Shown here: piece after piece, positions 22,577 through 34,648 of the stretch
Layout of the letters: each line of letters opens with the position of its first letter
Position numbering within the stretch: the stretch's first letter is position 1
Origin: Cryptomeria japonica
Taxonomy: Eukaryota > Streptophyta > Pinopsida > Cupressales > Cupressaceae
Direction: 5' to 3'
DNA: 64,000 nucleotides
NCBI RefSeq assembly: GCF_030272615.1
Contig: NC_081406.1
Location: 214,554,997 to 214,618,996 of the forward strand
Program-made: the position numbers and the translations under genes
Notes under the pieces: model-generated
The model's input: only the letters and a program-made list of their open reading frames with translations
The model's database searches: none
Told to the model about the DNA's origin: nothing

Positions 22577-23620
22577 ATGAAGTGGATTGGCTTGATGCAG
22601 GCGAACAAAAGATCACTTGCCTCATGGGAGAATTATCCTCTGACTGTGAGGCTATACACATGGCTCCGATTGGATGAGAGGGAGATCCTAAGCACAGTGA
22701 GCTTAGGTTTCATTAGGAGATGGCATAGGATTAGGGCTCATACAACTATGATGAACGTAATGGTGGAGCAGTGGGACAACAGGACCTACACCTTCCATCT
22801 ACTAATAGGGGAGACAACTATTACATTTCTTGATGTATGGAGGATCTTGAAGATCCCCATTAGAGGAGTCATCCCAGAGCACAAATTGGATGGATGGAAG
22901 TACTACCTATGATAGATATGTGAGTATGATGTGTTACCAATGGAGGGGACGTAGATGCACTTAGGTTGGGCTGCAGATTTGACACATCCCACGACTAGTG
23001 CTATTCATTTGTGGATTTATTAGTAGATGCATGATGCAAGATCTGAGTAGACACAGGTTTTCCATTGGATGGGCCATATACATTTATTATATGGTGGAGG
23101 ATTATATGATGTATTGTGTGGGTGTAGTGATGCTGGGATGACTATACAATGACATGAATTTATGTTTATATCAAGATTACTAGAGTCTCGGCACAGGGAT
23201 CACATTGCTCCATATTTGGGCATAGGAGTACATTGCATTAGCATGGCTAGTAGGTCGGAAAGAGAGGCAACGATGGTTCCCATACATCAACAGATATAGA
23301 GGCTTGTTGCACTATCACCATTTAGGGGCCATTTAGTTTTGGAGGCACACTTTTTATAAGATGATATTCTTTTGTTGGTGCCCATACATGGATTGTGAGA
23401 GGTGCAGGGAGGACGAGAAGCTAGTATTTGTGAAGACTAAGTGTTGGCTTTTTGGCAACTGAGTATATGTTACTAAGCACTACGCACCACACTAGGTCAT
23501 GCTATAATTTAGGCATGTGCAGGATTTGGTAGGGTATGATACCTAATATACCCATGGATCACTTGAGAGGCCAAAATATGGTGATAGGAAATTGGGCCAC
23601 TAGAGGTTAGGATTAGTTGG
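22577..23620 (+). pseudogene. PMD2: plant mobile domain protein (degraded)
   Basis: Opens with 111 uninterrupted codons: SWENYPLTVRLYTWLRLDER, then FIRRWHRIRAHTTMMNVMVE, HLLIGETTITFLDVWRILKI and PIRG. It then continues with stops and a frameshift near 23,180 into GITLLHIWA, ALAWLVGRKERQRWFPYINR and FCWCPYMDCERCREDEKLV, ending near HYAPH. Aligned with PMD1, shared landmarks include WxxxTxTFxLLxxExTIT, DVWRIL-IPI-G, LGxGITLLHI-AWE and W-PY--CE---ED. It reads plus, toward E2 pol, mirroring E1. Confidence 0.75.
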
Positions 23621-24195
23621 GAGACTATAGAGATGATTGCCTAGGATGAGAGATAGTAGGTGGGTGAGGATCCAGGGTGCACAGAGGTATATAGGCACTA
23701 GTGGGATGCTCATAGGCCAGTTCGACTAAGCATTCCTAGAGTTCTAGAGGTAGATGAGATATGGTCATCAATTGATGAGGATGGGCTAGCGAACAAGGTG
23801 GCAGCGGGAGGGGGACAAAGATGAGGAGGAGGAGGAGGAGGAGGAGGGATAGGATAGGCTCCACTGAGAGGGAGGGGAGAGAGAGAAGTTTCCTCATGAT
23901 GAGGTACCATTATAGGTGCAATCTCTATCAATACAAATTGGATAGGTACCCGGGGAGGGAGGTAGTGGTGATGCACAACCTATGGACATTCCAGAGGTGC
24001 ATGGACATGAGGAGGAGGTAGGTGGGTAGGCACATGAAGGATGGGTGTCCCAAGAAAATTATGATGGATTTTTCTAGGAGATGGATGGAGCTAGGGAGAG
24101 AGAGAGGAGATTGGAGGACAAGCTACATGCCAGGGATGCTGGTTGGGGGAGTGGTGCAGGAGCACCTATGAAGACCTATGGAGGCAAGGTGCACT
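23620..24195 (+). pseudogene. PMD2 acidic/charged region after the domain
   Basis: One frame runs on with a poly-Glu run coded by GAG repeats (23,821-23,850), then DEVPL, GGSGDAQPMDIPEVHGHEEE and RRLEDKLHARDAGWGSGAG, broken by about six stops, mostly TAG. It corresponds to the Gly/Glu-rich part of PMD1. The frame 23,821-24,021 made of Arg is a shadow. Confidence 0.5.
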
Positions 24196-24199
24196 AGGG

Positions 24200-25650
24200 T
24201 CACTAATAGGCCCTCATGAAGAATAAATGAGAAATGAAGTATAAAATGTCTTTAAGGTCCTTAAAATATGTAATCATGGCCAATAGAGCCAATAAATGCA
24301 ATGAATTGTAATAGAAAGGTCAAAAAGTGTAAAATTGTCAAAATTGGCAATTAGGCCTAGAAAGGGCTAAATTTGGGTTTTGAAGGGTAGAATAGGTTTG
24401 TAAGGAATAAAACATGTCTAAAATTTTTATAAGGTCATCTTAAGACCATTTTTAATGTTTTGGTAGAGTTAGGGGTCAATTTGTTTCATATTGACAACTT
24501 TGTTTGTCAAATGACCACTTTTTGAGCAACTTTTATTGTCAAAATTGCAAAAAATGACAAAAATAGGTGGTTGGAGGTAGTTGGGTGGTTATAGTTCGGT
24601 ATTGAAGGCAAAAAGTGCTATAAAATGTTTTAAAACAATTATATTGGGAGATATGGTGAGTATTTGGTCGAAGGCAATCATTTGGAGCAATAAAAACCAT
24701 ATTTTTATGTGCATTTTCTGAGTTTTCAATGTGACAGTCAAATCTCTCATTGGTTTTGATGCATTTAATGTTTGTATTATGAGAGATTATTGATTAGAGG
24801 TGATAGAGGAATGACTTAAATATATTTTGGAGGTGATGGCGTTAAGTTTCATTTTGTTTCACCAAAGTTATTTGCATTTTCATAAAATCTGCCAGAACCT
24901 TGGCTTAGGGTAACCAATGGCTTCATAAATGTAGTATCTTTTGTTTTGATGCATAACCAATCCTCATTTTGGATAGAGATGAGGCCAAGGGTGTATAATA
25001 CCTGTCCATGTGTGTTTAGGGTGTCATGCAATGGTTTTGCATGTGCTACATGATAGTTTCAGATTGTTAGGACAATCACAGGGGCAGATTGACTGTTACA
25101 GTCAAGTGAAGAAGGCTTTGTTTGTTATGGCAGAGAATGTTAAGGATAGAAAGGATTAGGGGAGTGTTGGTTGGTGTGTTGAAAACCTTCCTAAGGTGTT
25201 GGATCAAGTGGAGTTACCAAGGAAGGGCTTAAACCAGTGGGTTTCCAAAGATAGTAGTAGACTGTCATAGTGTGACAGAATGACAGTCACAAAAAATGTG
25301 GCTTGATGCGGGGGCAATATCTCGGATTTGAACCATTGGATTTTTTAAAATTTTTAATATGTTGTTCTAAATCATTTTCTTTAGAATATCACTGGAGTTA
25401 TTGAGTATTTTTGAGCCTATTAAAAAGTTATATACCTCTATGTATAGGTATATCTAAGAGGACAACAAGAAGGTAACTTTGGTTTTATTTAATGAAAGTG
25501 CTGAGCATTTTTGTTTTATGAACCTGGTTTGAAGTTTAGGGGGTTGTAATGTTTTCAAATAAAATGTGGAAAGAGTATACCTTGGTGTTAGGGTATTGAG
25601 GAGGCTTAGGAGCCAAGTGTTGATCCTAGAGTTGGGTCCAAGGGAGTGAG
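24200..25650. other. Unassigned AT-rich stretch in PMD2
   Basis: No coding similarity. It contains several AATGACAGTCA / GACAGTCACA words (24,732, 25,103, 25,272-25,295). It separates the charged region from the coiled-coil tail of PMD2, so it is either an intron or an insertion. The equivalent gap in PMD1 is longer and shows no obvious sequence match. Confidence 0.35.
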
Positions 25651-25659
25651 TAGGTTATC

Positions 25660-26440
25660 AAAACCTTAAGAGTGCAGCCTTAGGCAATTGATGAGATGAT
25701 CAATCATGATCAATGGCAGTTGGAAGGGAGAGTGTGTTTCAGATAGCATGTAGAAGGATCCTCTTGTGTGTGTCTCCTTGAGTGACTGAACCCTTGAGAG
25801 GTCTAGAGTAGGGGATCCTTTTGCATTAGGGAGGACATGGTATGGAGGAGGAGCTAGTAGTGGATAGGGTGAGGGCAGGTAGTCTACAATCAAAGGTAGA
25901 GCGGTTGACCAGGGAGGTTGATGACCTAATAGAGAGGATATAGGTGACTCAAGAAGAGGTGGTAGCTCTGAGAGAGGAGAGAGATGATACCAACTAGCTC
26001 CTAGACCAGGTGAGGAGTGGGGAGGCTATCAGATAGATGAGGGCAGAGTTACAGAGGATGGATGAGGAGGTGGCCATAGTCTACTCTTGACTCAGCAAGG
26101 TAGAGGCAGACATATTTAGACTATGGGGTGAGTGAGATGTAGCCCAACAACTACTGGAGCTAGCAAGGTTTACGTAGGTTTATGCAAATTTGACCAGCCA
26201 GCAGCGCAGGGCAAAGATTCTAGGTCAGGAGGATGCTTATTATAGGGGGTTATATCATGGAGTAGTGATGATAGATCAGAGGGCAAAATCATATGCAAAG
26301 AGCACTCAATCCCATAAGACTCATAGTGAGCAGTCAGGAGGTTCAGTGGTGATGAGGCCACCTTGAGAAAGCTGGGTAGGATCATTTGGGGGAGAAGGTA
26401 GAGGAGGTGTGGGATATGCCTCACCAGATGTATGTGACAC
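25660..26440 (+). pseudogene. PMD2 C-terminal coiled-coil tail
   Basis: Plus-strand frame with REEVVALREERDDTN, LLDQVRSGEAIR, MRAELQRMDEEVAIVYS and LARF, a Glu/Arg/Leu-rich helix with heptad-like spacing. It ends in a Gly/Ser stretch (SGGSVVMRPP, GGEGRGGVGYASPDV) and a stop near 26,440. The order and ending match PMD1's 11,060-10,720. Stops are mostly TAG. Confidence 0.5.
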
Positions 26441-28080
26441 TTGATTATTTTGACCCTTCAGGGAGGATGTATATTGTACCATGATTGACACATTCCTTCA
26501 TTTTTGATATATATGAGATGTGATTTTGGTGGCGTATATGCATGTATAGACTTCATTATGAACTTTGATGGACTTTGATTATTGTTTGATAATGTGATGG
26601 ATGATTATTTTATGATTTTATGTTATGATGATGCATAGGATGGATATTATTTGACTTATTTGTGATGAGAGATGGATGATTCTTTATGTATGCATATACT
26701 ATTTAAGATGTTGCTAACATGTTTGTGGATGTAAGAAAATATGTCTATATGATATGCATTTTTTGGATTTTTATGTGATGATAATGCTTATGATATCTGA
26801 TGCAAATGGATGTTCTATATGTATGTTATATATTGTGATAAATGTGATGTGATTAATGAAATGAACCTAAATGAATGATAACTGAATGTGTGGGGTGATG
26901 TAATGAAAACCCTTATTTAGCCACTAAAAAATAACAAACCAAAATGTGATTAATATCCTAGTTAGTGATGTATTAACTACATGATGACTTACCATTCACA
27001 TGAGATATTAATGTTGGAATAAAAATTGAAGGCACATAAAATGACGTGAAGACGCAATGCAACGAGATTACTTCCAAATGTTTAATATTAAATAGTGTGA
27101 CTATTAATGATTATAGTGCTACATGTAATACTAATGTTTGAATGGGATTTAATTAAAATTACATCAGTATTTATTATGAACCTAAAATGTGTAATTGTGA
27201 CCATGCTATGACATATACATTTTGATAGATAGTCAAGATTGTATGTACCAGCTTTCATGTCGCAAATACAATTAATGAACAATAATGCATGTAATGATTA
27301 TGAATAATACACCTAATGGTTATGCAACTAAATGAACAATGCACCTAAATGAAACCAAATGATAATGGTGATGAAATTATTTTTAGAATATGCCAATCAT
27401 AATACAACAAATTAGGACTAGGTAGAAGAAAGGAGAAATGAACAAATGGAGGTCTCCAAGATGCAGGGATTTGTTGTGTAAAATGTGGAGAGGAAACCTA
27501 GTTTTAATATTGCCAAGAATAGTCAACACCACTAACTATAGGAACTAGGATGTTATGAAAAACCCAAGGCATGGAATAACTCTCAGACAATAGGTATCTC
27601 TTGCACACAACCGTATAGACACCATATAGATGTAGATACAGGGATGTAGGTTCATGCAAGAGAAACCATCAAACACGCCATACCACAAAGACATGCCCTA
27701 GTATACACCTATCTAAAACATACCAAGATATGAAATGATCCTATTAGCAATAGGTAGGAGTAGTCATAGGACAAAATGATGCAAATCAAAGAAAATAGAT
27801 GAAATCATGCAAAGAAAATGCACAAGGCCAACTGAAATCTATTGCCAAGAGTAGGACTTAGGACTTGCGATAAATTGTCAGATAGGGGAAGGACGCATCC
27901 CGATGGGTAGGAGTAACTGATGAGATTGAATAGGCAATAGAGAAGAAGATGTGTACATATGGATGTAGATGTGATATGAAATGCATATATTTGATTAGGC
28001 TCATGCGAATAGGTGTTTGAACAATGCACAAGTCAAGAAGAAGCTCAAAGCTCAGAAATCGGGGTTAAGCTCAATGTACT
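26440..28080. other. E2 spacer between PMD2 and integrase
   Basis: AT-rich. The first 600 bases are rich in TGATG words, like E1's 9,240-10,690. The rest shows AATGATTATGAATAAT-type words and no gene. It corresponds to the 3' untranslated part of the retrotransposon and the 3' flank of the PMD gene. Confidence 0.45.
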
Positions 28081-28232
28081 AGGATGGAAGCTTAGTGTGA
28101 TGGGTGAAAAGATCAATATAGTGGTATGAAAGCTTGTGTGATGGGTAAAAAGCTTAGGATAATGGGATGAAAACTTAGTATGATGGGTGAAAAACTTAGG
28201 ATAGTGGGATGAAAGCTTAGTATGCTGGGGGG
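28066..28232. repeat. 41-bp tandem repeat in E2 spacer
   Basis: About 3.5 copies of a 41-bp unit, each of two related halves: AAGCTTAGTRTGATGGGTGA and AAGCTTAGGATAATGGGATG. AAGCTTAG or its variants fall at 28,088, 28,129, 28,170 and 28,211. E1's spacer does not contain this repeat. Confidence 0.75.
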
Positions 28233-28990
28233 ATGCTTATTCATGGCTGGGACAAAGACTCATCATCTTAGGGACAATGGAGCAATGGAGATACAAATAA
28301 CCTTGATATGCACTGGTGAGTTGGTGAAGGTTCACATGGTGACATGGATTGAAGAATGAAGGAGACAACCAACTGTAGGTGAGGCTAGGGAGGGGTGTCA
28401 TTATGCAGATTCATTTAGAGATTAGACATTTGAGGAGTGGGATGGAAAGGTTTATACGATGACATAGATTGAAGAAATGGATAGGTCCAATGGGGTCAAG
28501 GGGGGTGGAAGGGAGGGTTGCAGGATTTCCTTTATTATAGAATGAAGGAGACAACCGGATGCAGGCGAAGCAGGGGGAATGATGGTAAATCATTGCAGGA
28601 GTCATCCTGCATAGATGGCCTTATAAATAGGATAGTACAATCCTCCTCATTGATAGGGTGCAAGAATGAAGTTAGAATATTCAATTTTATTATGGAATAT
28701 GGGAATTGGGTGGGTGGTTGGGGGGAAGGCGATGGTGAAAAGCAAAATTTGGTCGCGAAAACTATCAAAATTGCGAAAGCACTGGGTGGTGGGGGGGGTT
28801 TAGGGAAAATTTTATCTTCCAAATAGACGATGGATCAAAATTATTTACATTGACTCCTAAAACTAGGTTTTCACCAAGGTAGTTTCCCATAGTGCCATAG
28901 AGTATTTTTCACTGATGGACGAATTGATTGTTTCTTTACTTTTTCCATTTTTCATTTTTTTTTTGTATTTTCTTCTTGATTTTTTTTTTT
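28232..28990. other. E2 spacer adjoining integrase
   Basis: The minus strand reads, after the integrase end, an A-rich run (28,938-29,000) and then CTTGGTGAAAACCTAG (about 28,865-28,880), the same word E1 has after its integrase. The rest has no recognised feature. Confidence 0.45.
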
Positions 28991-30150
28991 TTTCTGAAAA
29001 ACTTGGTGATCTCCAAGGACTAGGAATAAAACCTATTTAGGTGCATGATGTTCATGGGATTATCCAAGGGTTCACCTTCGGGAGTAGCCAACTAGTAGGC
29101 ACCTGATCCTTATTTTGTAGTAATTACATAGGGTCCAAGCCAGTTAGGCTTAAACTTGATTTTCTTTCCACGATCTTGTTGATTTCTCTAATTCTCCATG
29201 AGAACCAGATCACCGATGTCAAAATTCTGGGTATAGACCTTCTTGTTGTAGATTAAAAACATGCAATTCTAATAAACCCAGTGGTGATTCAAGACCTTGA
29301 GGTGCCTTTCATCCAGTAGTTCAAGCTCTTATAGCCTGGTGATTCTATATTCTTCTTTAGGCTAGAGGATGTTTTGTAGCGAGACCCTTAGTGAGGGGAT
29401 CTTGATTTCAAGGGGTAGGACAACTTCAGAACTAAAGAATAGAGAATACGAGGTGGCACCTATGGGTGTGCAAATGCTTGTACGATAGGCCCAAAGGGTG
29501 GGGTGGAGTTTCAAGTGCTAGTCTCAGCCAACTTCATTGACTATCTTTATAGGATTTTGATGAGGGTTTTATTTGAAGCCTCAGCTTGACCATTACCTCG
29601 CGGGTAGTATGGAGTAGAAAAGTGGTGTTGGATGGAGAATTTATGGCATAGTTCTTTAACATCCTCATTTTTGAAGGGTCTATCATTGTTTGTGATGACA
29701 ACTTTAGGGATTTCATAGCGACAGCTAAGGCAATTTAGGATGAAATTGTAAATTTGTTTACCTATTCTGAAGGTGAGTGATATGGCTTCCATTCACTTTG
29801 TAAAGTAATCGGTAGCGGTTATTATGAATTTATGACCATTGGAGGAAGCAAAATGGACTTTCCCTATGATATCAAGACCCCATTGCGAGAAGGTCCAAGG
29901 TGTGATGAATGACTATAGATCTTGAGAAGGTGTATGAAGTTTATCTCTATATTTTTTACAAGGAACACATTTCTTCACATAGTGATATGCATCTTCTTCC
30001 ATTGTTGGCTAGTAGTATCCCATTCACAAGATCTTTTTAGCTAATGTAAGGCTACTTGAGTGTGCCCCACAAATGCCTTCATGCACCTCATGTAGTGCCC
30101 TTTCAGCCTCCTCTTTGTCTAAACACCTTAGGAGGGTTCCATTGAAATGC
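28990..30150 (-). pseudogene. E2 integrase (degraded)
   Basis: The zinc-binding part is well preserved at about 30,130-29,950: VHEGICGAHSSSLTLAKKIL, then DAYHYVKKCVPCKKYRD (H-H-C-C). The core includes GHKFIITAT, VVITNNDRPFKNEDVKELC and HFSTPYYPRGNGQAEASNKT. The catalytic Glu is present, but the second Asp is Asn (TNN), as in E1. The C-terminal part includes RISLQ-type helix, ELLDERH, DIGDLVLMEN and NWLGPYVITT, ending in MNIMHLNRFYS then a Lys-rich tail. Stops occur at several places. Confidence 0.8.
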
Positions 30151-30479
30151 CTTTGGAAGAGGGTGTCACTAAGGATAGTATATCGGGAAAATCGGAAGAT
30201 GAAAGTCTGTTGTTGGGTTTTAGTGAGGTGAGGTGGGATGATGTTGTCTCAGAGGTAGGCATAGGTTTCTTGATACTAGGGAGATTGGGGACCAATAAGA
30301 ACACAGTATTTCAGATTCATGGAGGTCGTATGTCAGGACCAGGAGTTGCTCAACCAAGAATTCACACTTCTAATTCTTTGCTAGCATCTGTAGGAGGGAA
30401 CCAGTTGTTGCCATAGCGTCAGTAGTTCTAGGAACTTTCTCAAACTAGATAACAATGAAGTGTTGCATGAGATCTTCAA

Positions 30480-30800
30480 CCATACTACAATAAGGGAGAA
30501 ATTTGTCATCCTTCATCTGATACTCATCATTTACTTGTTTGATAACAAGCTAGGAGTCACCATAAAATTGTAGCTCATTGATCTTCCATTGTATGGAAAA
30601 ATGAAGTGTAGTGATAAGAGCCTTGTACTCTATAATATTATTGGTGCATGCAAAGGCAATCTTGTAGGACTTAGGAATACAATCTCCTTGAGGGGTTATC
30701 AGTAGGATGCCTGCCCCTGATCCATTTTGTGTGCATGAGCCATCAAAATACAACTACCATTTGGTAGAAATAGTCATGATGGCATCATCAAGGAATTTAG
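30480..30800 (-). pseudogene. E2 second (archaeal-type) RNase H
   Basis: The frame 30,753-30,550 reads MYFDGSCTQNGSGAGILLIT and IIEYKALITTLHFSIQWKIN, ending LQFYGDS. It matches E1's second RNase H block for block. It is the best preserved part of E2 pol and confirms the Tat-lineage assignment. Confidence 0.8.
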
Positions 30801-31300
30801 CTATGAGGGGGTGATCTCCTTGAAGAGGGGCTTCAACCAGCTGATCTACTATAACCTATCCTTTTATGGATTTTTTATCCACATACTCAATGTCAAATTC
30901 ACTCAATAGAATGACCCACTTAGTGGTGCAACCTATGAGGGCAGCCTTAGATAATAAATACTTGAAAGGGTCAATCTTGGCTATGAGATTTGTCTTGTTG
31001 TTGAGCATATACTGTTGCAATTTTTATGACTTGAATATTAATGCAAGGTAGGCTCTTTTTATGTGAGTTTAGTTAAACTCATACCCTACAAGAGTGGAGC
31101 TGATGTAGTATATTGCATGCTCTTTACCATTCTTATCTATTTTTTCCAACAATACCCCCAGTGCCATTATTATTGTTGATATGTACAAGAGAAGCACTTG
31201 TCATAGGATTGGTGGCATTACGACTAGAGGAGAGACCAAGTATTCCTTGAGCTTATCGAAAGACTTCTGACATAGGTAATCCCACTTAAACTTGGTGTCT
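30800..31300 (-). pseudogene. E2 RNase H (RT-linked, degraded)
   Basis: Heavily broken. Recognisable on the minus strand are the tether words around KWVILLSEFDIEYVDKKS (30,925-30,870), NNKTNLIAKIDPFKYLLSKA (31,000-30,950) and HEFN-type words near 31,070. Stops are frequent. Position and order agree with E1's RNase H. Confidence 0.6.
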
Positions 31301-32340
31301 TTGAGAAGGAGATGAGAGAAGGGATGGCACTAAACCTATGGATGGACTGGAGCTTTCCTTGAAGACTATGAAGCTGCCTGAGTATCTTAGGGGGATGCAT
31401 TTCCATTATAGCTTTTACCTTTGTGAGATCTACTTCAATGCCTCTTCGAGAAACTATAAACCCTAGGAGATTACTTGATGTAACTCCAAAGACACATTTC
31501 TTGGGATTTAGATGCAACTAGTATTTCTCAAGTCTCTCAAAAATTTGGCTTAGGATGGGAATGTGCTCTTCTCTTGTTTTTGACTTACCTAGAAGATCGT
31601 GTACATAGTCCTCCTTTATTTTATGCAGGAGATCATGGAAAATTGTTGTCATAGCTCATTGGTAAGTAGCTCTTGCATTCTTAAGGCCAAAGAGAATAAC
31701 TTGGTAACAGAAGGTGCCCCATGGTGTTGTGAATGTTGTCTTGTGCTTATCTTCCTTTGTGATCCTGATTTAATTATACCCCAAAAAAGCCATCCATAAA
31801 TGATAATATTCCATGCCCTATTGTAAGGTCCACAATCATATCTATGTTTGGTAATAGGAAATCATCTTTTGGATATGCTTTTTTTAGATAGTATGTGCAT
31901 ATTCTAATGCCCCTAGTAGGCTTGTTGATAGGTACAATGTTGGAGACCCATTCAGGATAGTCAATGGGTCTAATGAAGCCGACATCCAACATCTTTTGTA
32001 GTTTTGCTTGAACCAATAGTGCTATCTAGGGATGCATCTTGCATAATTTTTTCTTAACTAGTTTGGCATTAGGTCTAACTACAAGATTTTGTACCACTGT
32101 CTCTTGATCAAGGCATGACATGTCTGCATAGGAGCAAGCAAAGTTGATTTGTGTCTCCTTTAGAAAGCTCCTGAAATTATGTTTCTCTTGATCCATTAAT
32201 GATTTGGTGAGGAACACATTCTTAGGGTTGACTTCTATTCCCATGTTGATAGTGTCAGTTCCTTCAATTAGCAGTGGTGATCTTTCTTGTTTGGATGGAA
32301 CCATGGTAGGTAAGTTAATTCCCCCATCTTCTAGCACCTG
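31300..32340 (-). pseudogene. E2 reverse transcriptase (degraded)
   Basis: From 32,337 the minus frame reads a pre-RT linker (EKHNFRSFLKETQINFACSY), then MLDVGFIRPIDYPEWVSNIV, KAYPKDDFLLPNIDMIVDLT, GHGILSFMDGF and, near 31,600, a catalytic box YVHD in place of YVDD. The connection part reads LNPKKCVFGVTSSNLLGFIV. A segment at 31,770-31,620 is poorly preserved. With an Asp changed to His in the catalytic box and several stops, it is inactive. Confidence 0.8.
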
Positions 32341-32466
32341 ATCCTAGTTTTCACTAGAAGATGTGTCCTTTTTTTGAAATTTTTCTGTGTCCAAAGGTGC
32401 CTCAGGAAGGTTTTCACCAAGGGACCTTTTCTTTTTTTTTTTCATTTTTGTGACTAAGGCAGTTGA

Positions 32467-32471
32467 CTTGA
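32467..32471. repeat. Left target-site duplication of chromovirus (CTTGA)
   Basis: CTTGA immediately left of the LTR. The same five bases follow the other LTR at 40,210-40,214. It marks the insertion point in E2. Confidence 0.85.
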
Positions 32472-33285
32472 TGAAGCAGTCACCGGTGAGGAGGGACCTC
32501 AAGTTGATCAATCTGAACCAGTCAGAAAGAGTAAACACAACAGAAACACTAAGATATGATGGAGGGAATGCAGAACAGATTGTTTTATTACATGAAAATT
32601 GATTTCAACCAACTGGTAACAACTGGGTTATAGCATACTGGCTCATAGGCCTTGTAGAACATACAGAATAGGTCACAACTGGGACCTTGAATCTTGAGAT
32701 CTATCTTCTATGCATAGTCTAGCTACTTGATCCTTTGATTGATTACATTCTAATGCATAGTTACAATTATATATATATATATATATATTGATCTAAAGGA
32801 TCCAGTTGGCCCAAAAGGGATCAAAACCCAAAGAACAAGACCTATCATGTAAAATAACAAGGTCAGCCTCTGCCAAGAGATTCCTCTAGAAAATCCAAAG
32901 GATGAATATAGATCATGGGAAAAGGTTGGCCACACACCAAGGAACATTTGAATCAATGTCCAAGGCTCCATAGGCTTCGGAAGGGATTCTTGTAGATCAC
33001 CAAAATAGGTCTAGGCAACTGATAACAAGAACTGCCAACCGGTAATAGGAAACTGTCAAGGAAATTGATAGTGATATCCTGTCGTAAAATGATCCAAATG
33101 TGATGTGGTATGGAAGAAATAAAGATGATCAAGTCTTCAAGTAGAATCCAACTCCACAAGATTCGGTGAGCCAAAACTGAGACACACAGAAAGGAAAATT
33201 GAAACTGCAAAAAAAAAACAAAATAGAAAGGAAAATGTTTTTGGTTGATGCAAGATTGCTATGAACTGTGGATGCTCCTGCATCA
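32472..33285 (-). repeat. Chromovirus 3' LTR
   Basis: 814 bp, TGAAGCAGTCAC to CTCCTGCATCA on the plus strand. It aligns along its length with 39,409-40,209. It contains a TA microsatellite (32,769-32,789) that is short in the other LTR. Confidence 0.9.
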
Positions 33286-33329
33286 AACATCTGATATTAT
33301 TGAAAAAGTGAGCTTCTAACTTTATTGGG

Positions 33330-33530
33330 GTCAGAGGGAAACCAAGGTAGTCTACCTCTACCTAAGAAATCCAAGATGAATCTTCAACTGGTATGTCCTT
33401 TCACTTCACAAGATATTCCTTATACTAACTGCTCTGGGTACTATGCCCAATCCTACTATCCAAAATCTCTTCAATTTGATCTGGTTCCTTTTGGGGCAAC
33501 TATTTTTCCAATTCTACAACACTGTTCTCA
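33330..33530 (-). pseudogene. Chromodomain at integrase C-terminus
   Basis: Minus frame reads QIEEILDSRIG, then YKEYLVK-stop-KDIPVEDSSWIS. The pattern ILDxR...YLVKWKxxPxEDSSW is that of a chromodomain, and the first Trp of KWK is the TGA stop. In chromoviruses this domain steers integration to chromatin. Three stops fall in 45 codons, all explainable by CAG to TAG or TGG to TGA. Confidence 0.75.
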
Positions 33531-33599
33531 CTAAATTCTGGTTCATGATACTCATGAAGATCTGCAATGTTAAACACAGGCTAAATACTCAGACTATCT

Positions 33600-34620
33600 A
33601 GTAACTCCACTTCGCATACATTTCCAGAATTGAACTTCCTCAAAATCCTGCAAGGTCCAAACTTCTTCATCTGCAACTTGTTATAAGTTCCAACCGAGAA
33701 TCTCTATTTTCTCAGATATACCATCACTTCATCTCCAACTTCAAATTCCTTATGTCTCTTCTTCTCATCTTCCTTCTCCTTATATTTTCTATTCATGTCT
33801 TCAAAATGCTGCTTAACCTAAATATGCAATGATACCATGTGATCTAAGAAGTATTCTTCTTCTGAACCTGGCTAGTCTTCACTGTTAATGTCTCTCAATC
33901 CTCATATACCTCTAGGATGCACTCCAGTAACAATCTGAAAAGGTGTTCTTCCAGTACTTCTATTCATAGAATTGTTGTAGGCAAAATCTTCTTGTGCAAG
34001 GATCAAATCCGAACTTTTGATTTTATCTCCCACTAAACATCTCAACAAGTTTCCCAAACTCCAGTTAACAACTTCTGTCTGTCCATCAGTCTATGGATGA
34101 AAAGTAGAACTGAACTTCAAATATGTCTTCATCTTCTTGCAAAGTGTTCTAAAAAAATAGCCAACAAACTTAGTGTCTCTGTTCAAAACTATGCTCCTAG
34201 GTAACCCATGCAACCTTACCACTTCCTTGAAAAATACGTCTGCTACATGCAATGCATCTGATGTCTTCTTATAGGGTATGAAATGAGTCATCTTTGAGAA
34301 TCTATCCACTACCACAAATAGAGAATCATTTTCTCTCAGTGTCTTAGGCAGTCCAAGTACAAAGTCCATGCTTATATCCTCCCAAGGTCTTACTGGTACT
34401 GTCAAAGGTTTATAAAATCCCACATTCTAACTACAACCCTTTGCAACTTGACAAACTCTACAACTCTGCACATATCTCTTAACATCCTTATGAATCTAGG
34501 GTCAACAGTACTTCTCACTCACCAATGCTATTGTTTTGTCAATGCCAAAATGTCCAACTAAACCTCCACTGTGTTTCTCCATTATGAGATTCCCCCTCAT
34601 AGAACTCTTAGATATGCACA
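33600..34620 (-). pseudogene. Chromovirus integrase (degraded)
   Basis: The zinc-binding part at 34,590-34,440 has HSGGLVGHFGIDKT and VQSCRVCQVAKG. The core frame 34,423-34,091 reads [17 protein letters not shown], then [20 protein letters not shown] and [18 protein letters not shown], where the second catalytic Asp is Asn. TDGQTEVVN carries the Glu after a stop. The C-terminal part has YNNSMNRSTGRTPFQIVTG, FEVGDEVMVYLRK and KKFGPCRILRKFNSG. Confidence 0.85.
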
Positions 34621-34648
34621 ACTAAACTCCTCTGAATAACATCCCATC

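Noticed and set aside
22577-23620. PMD2 as a functional host gene
   Set aside because: Opens well for 111 codons, but later stops, a frameshift and its match in position and content to the gene inside E1 make it a decayed transposon gene.
23710-24021. Poly-Arg and poly-Pro frames around a GAG run
   Set aside because: Same GAG repeat read in other frames; the Glu frame fits the PMD2 protein.
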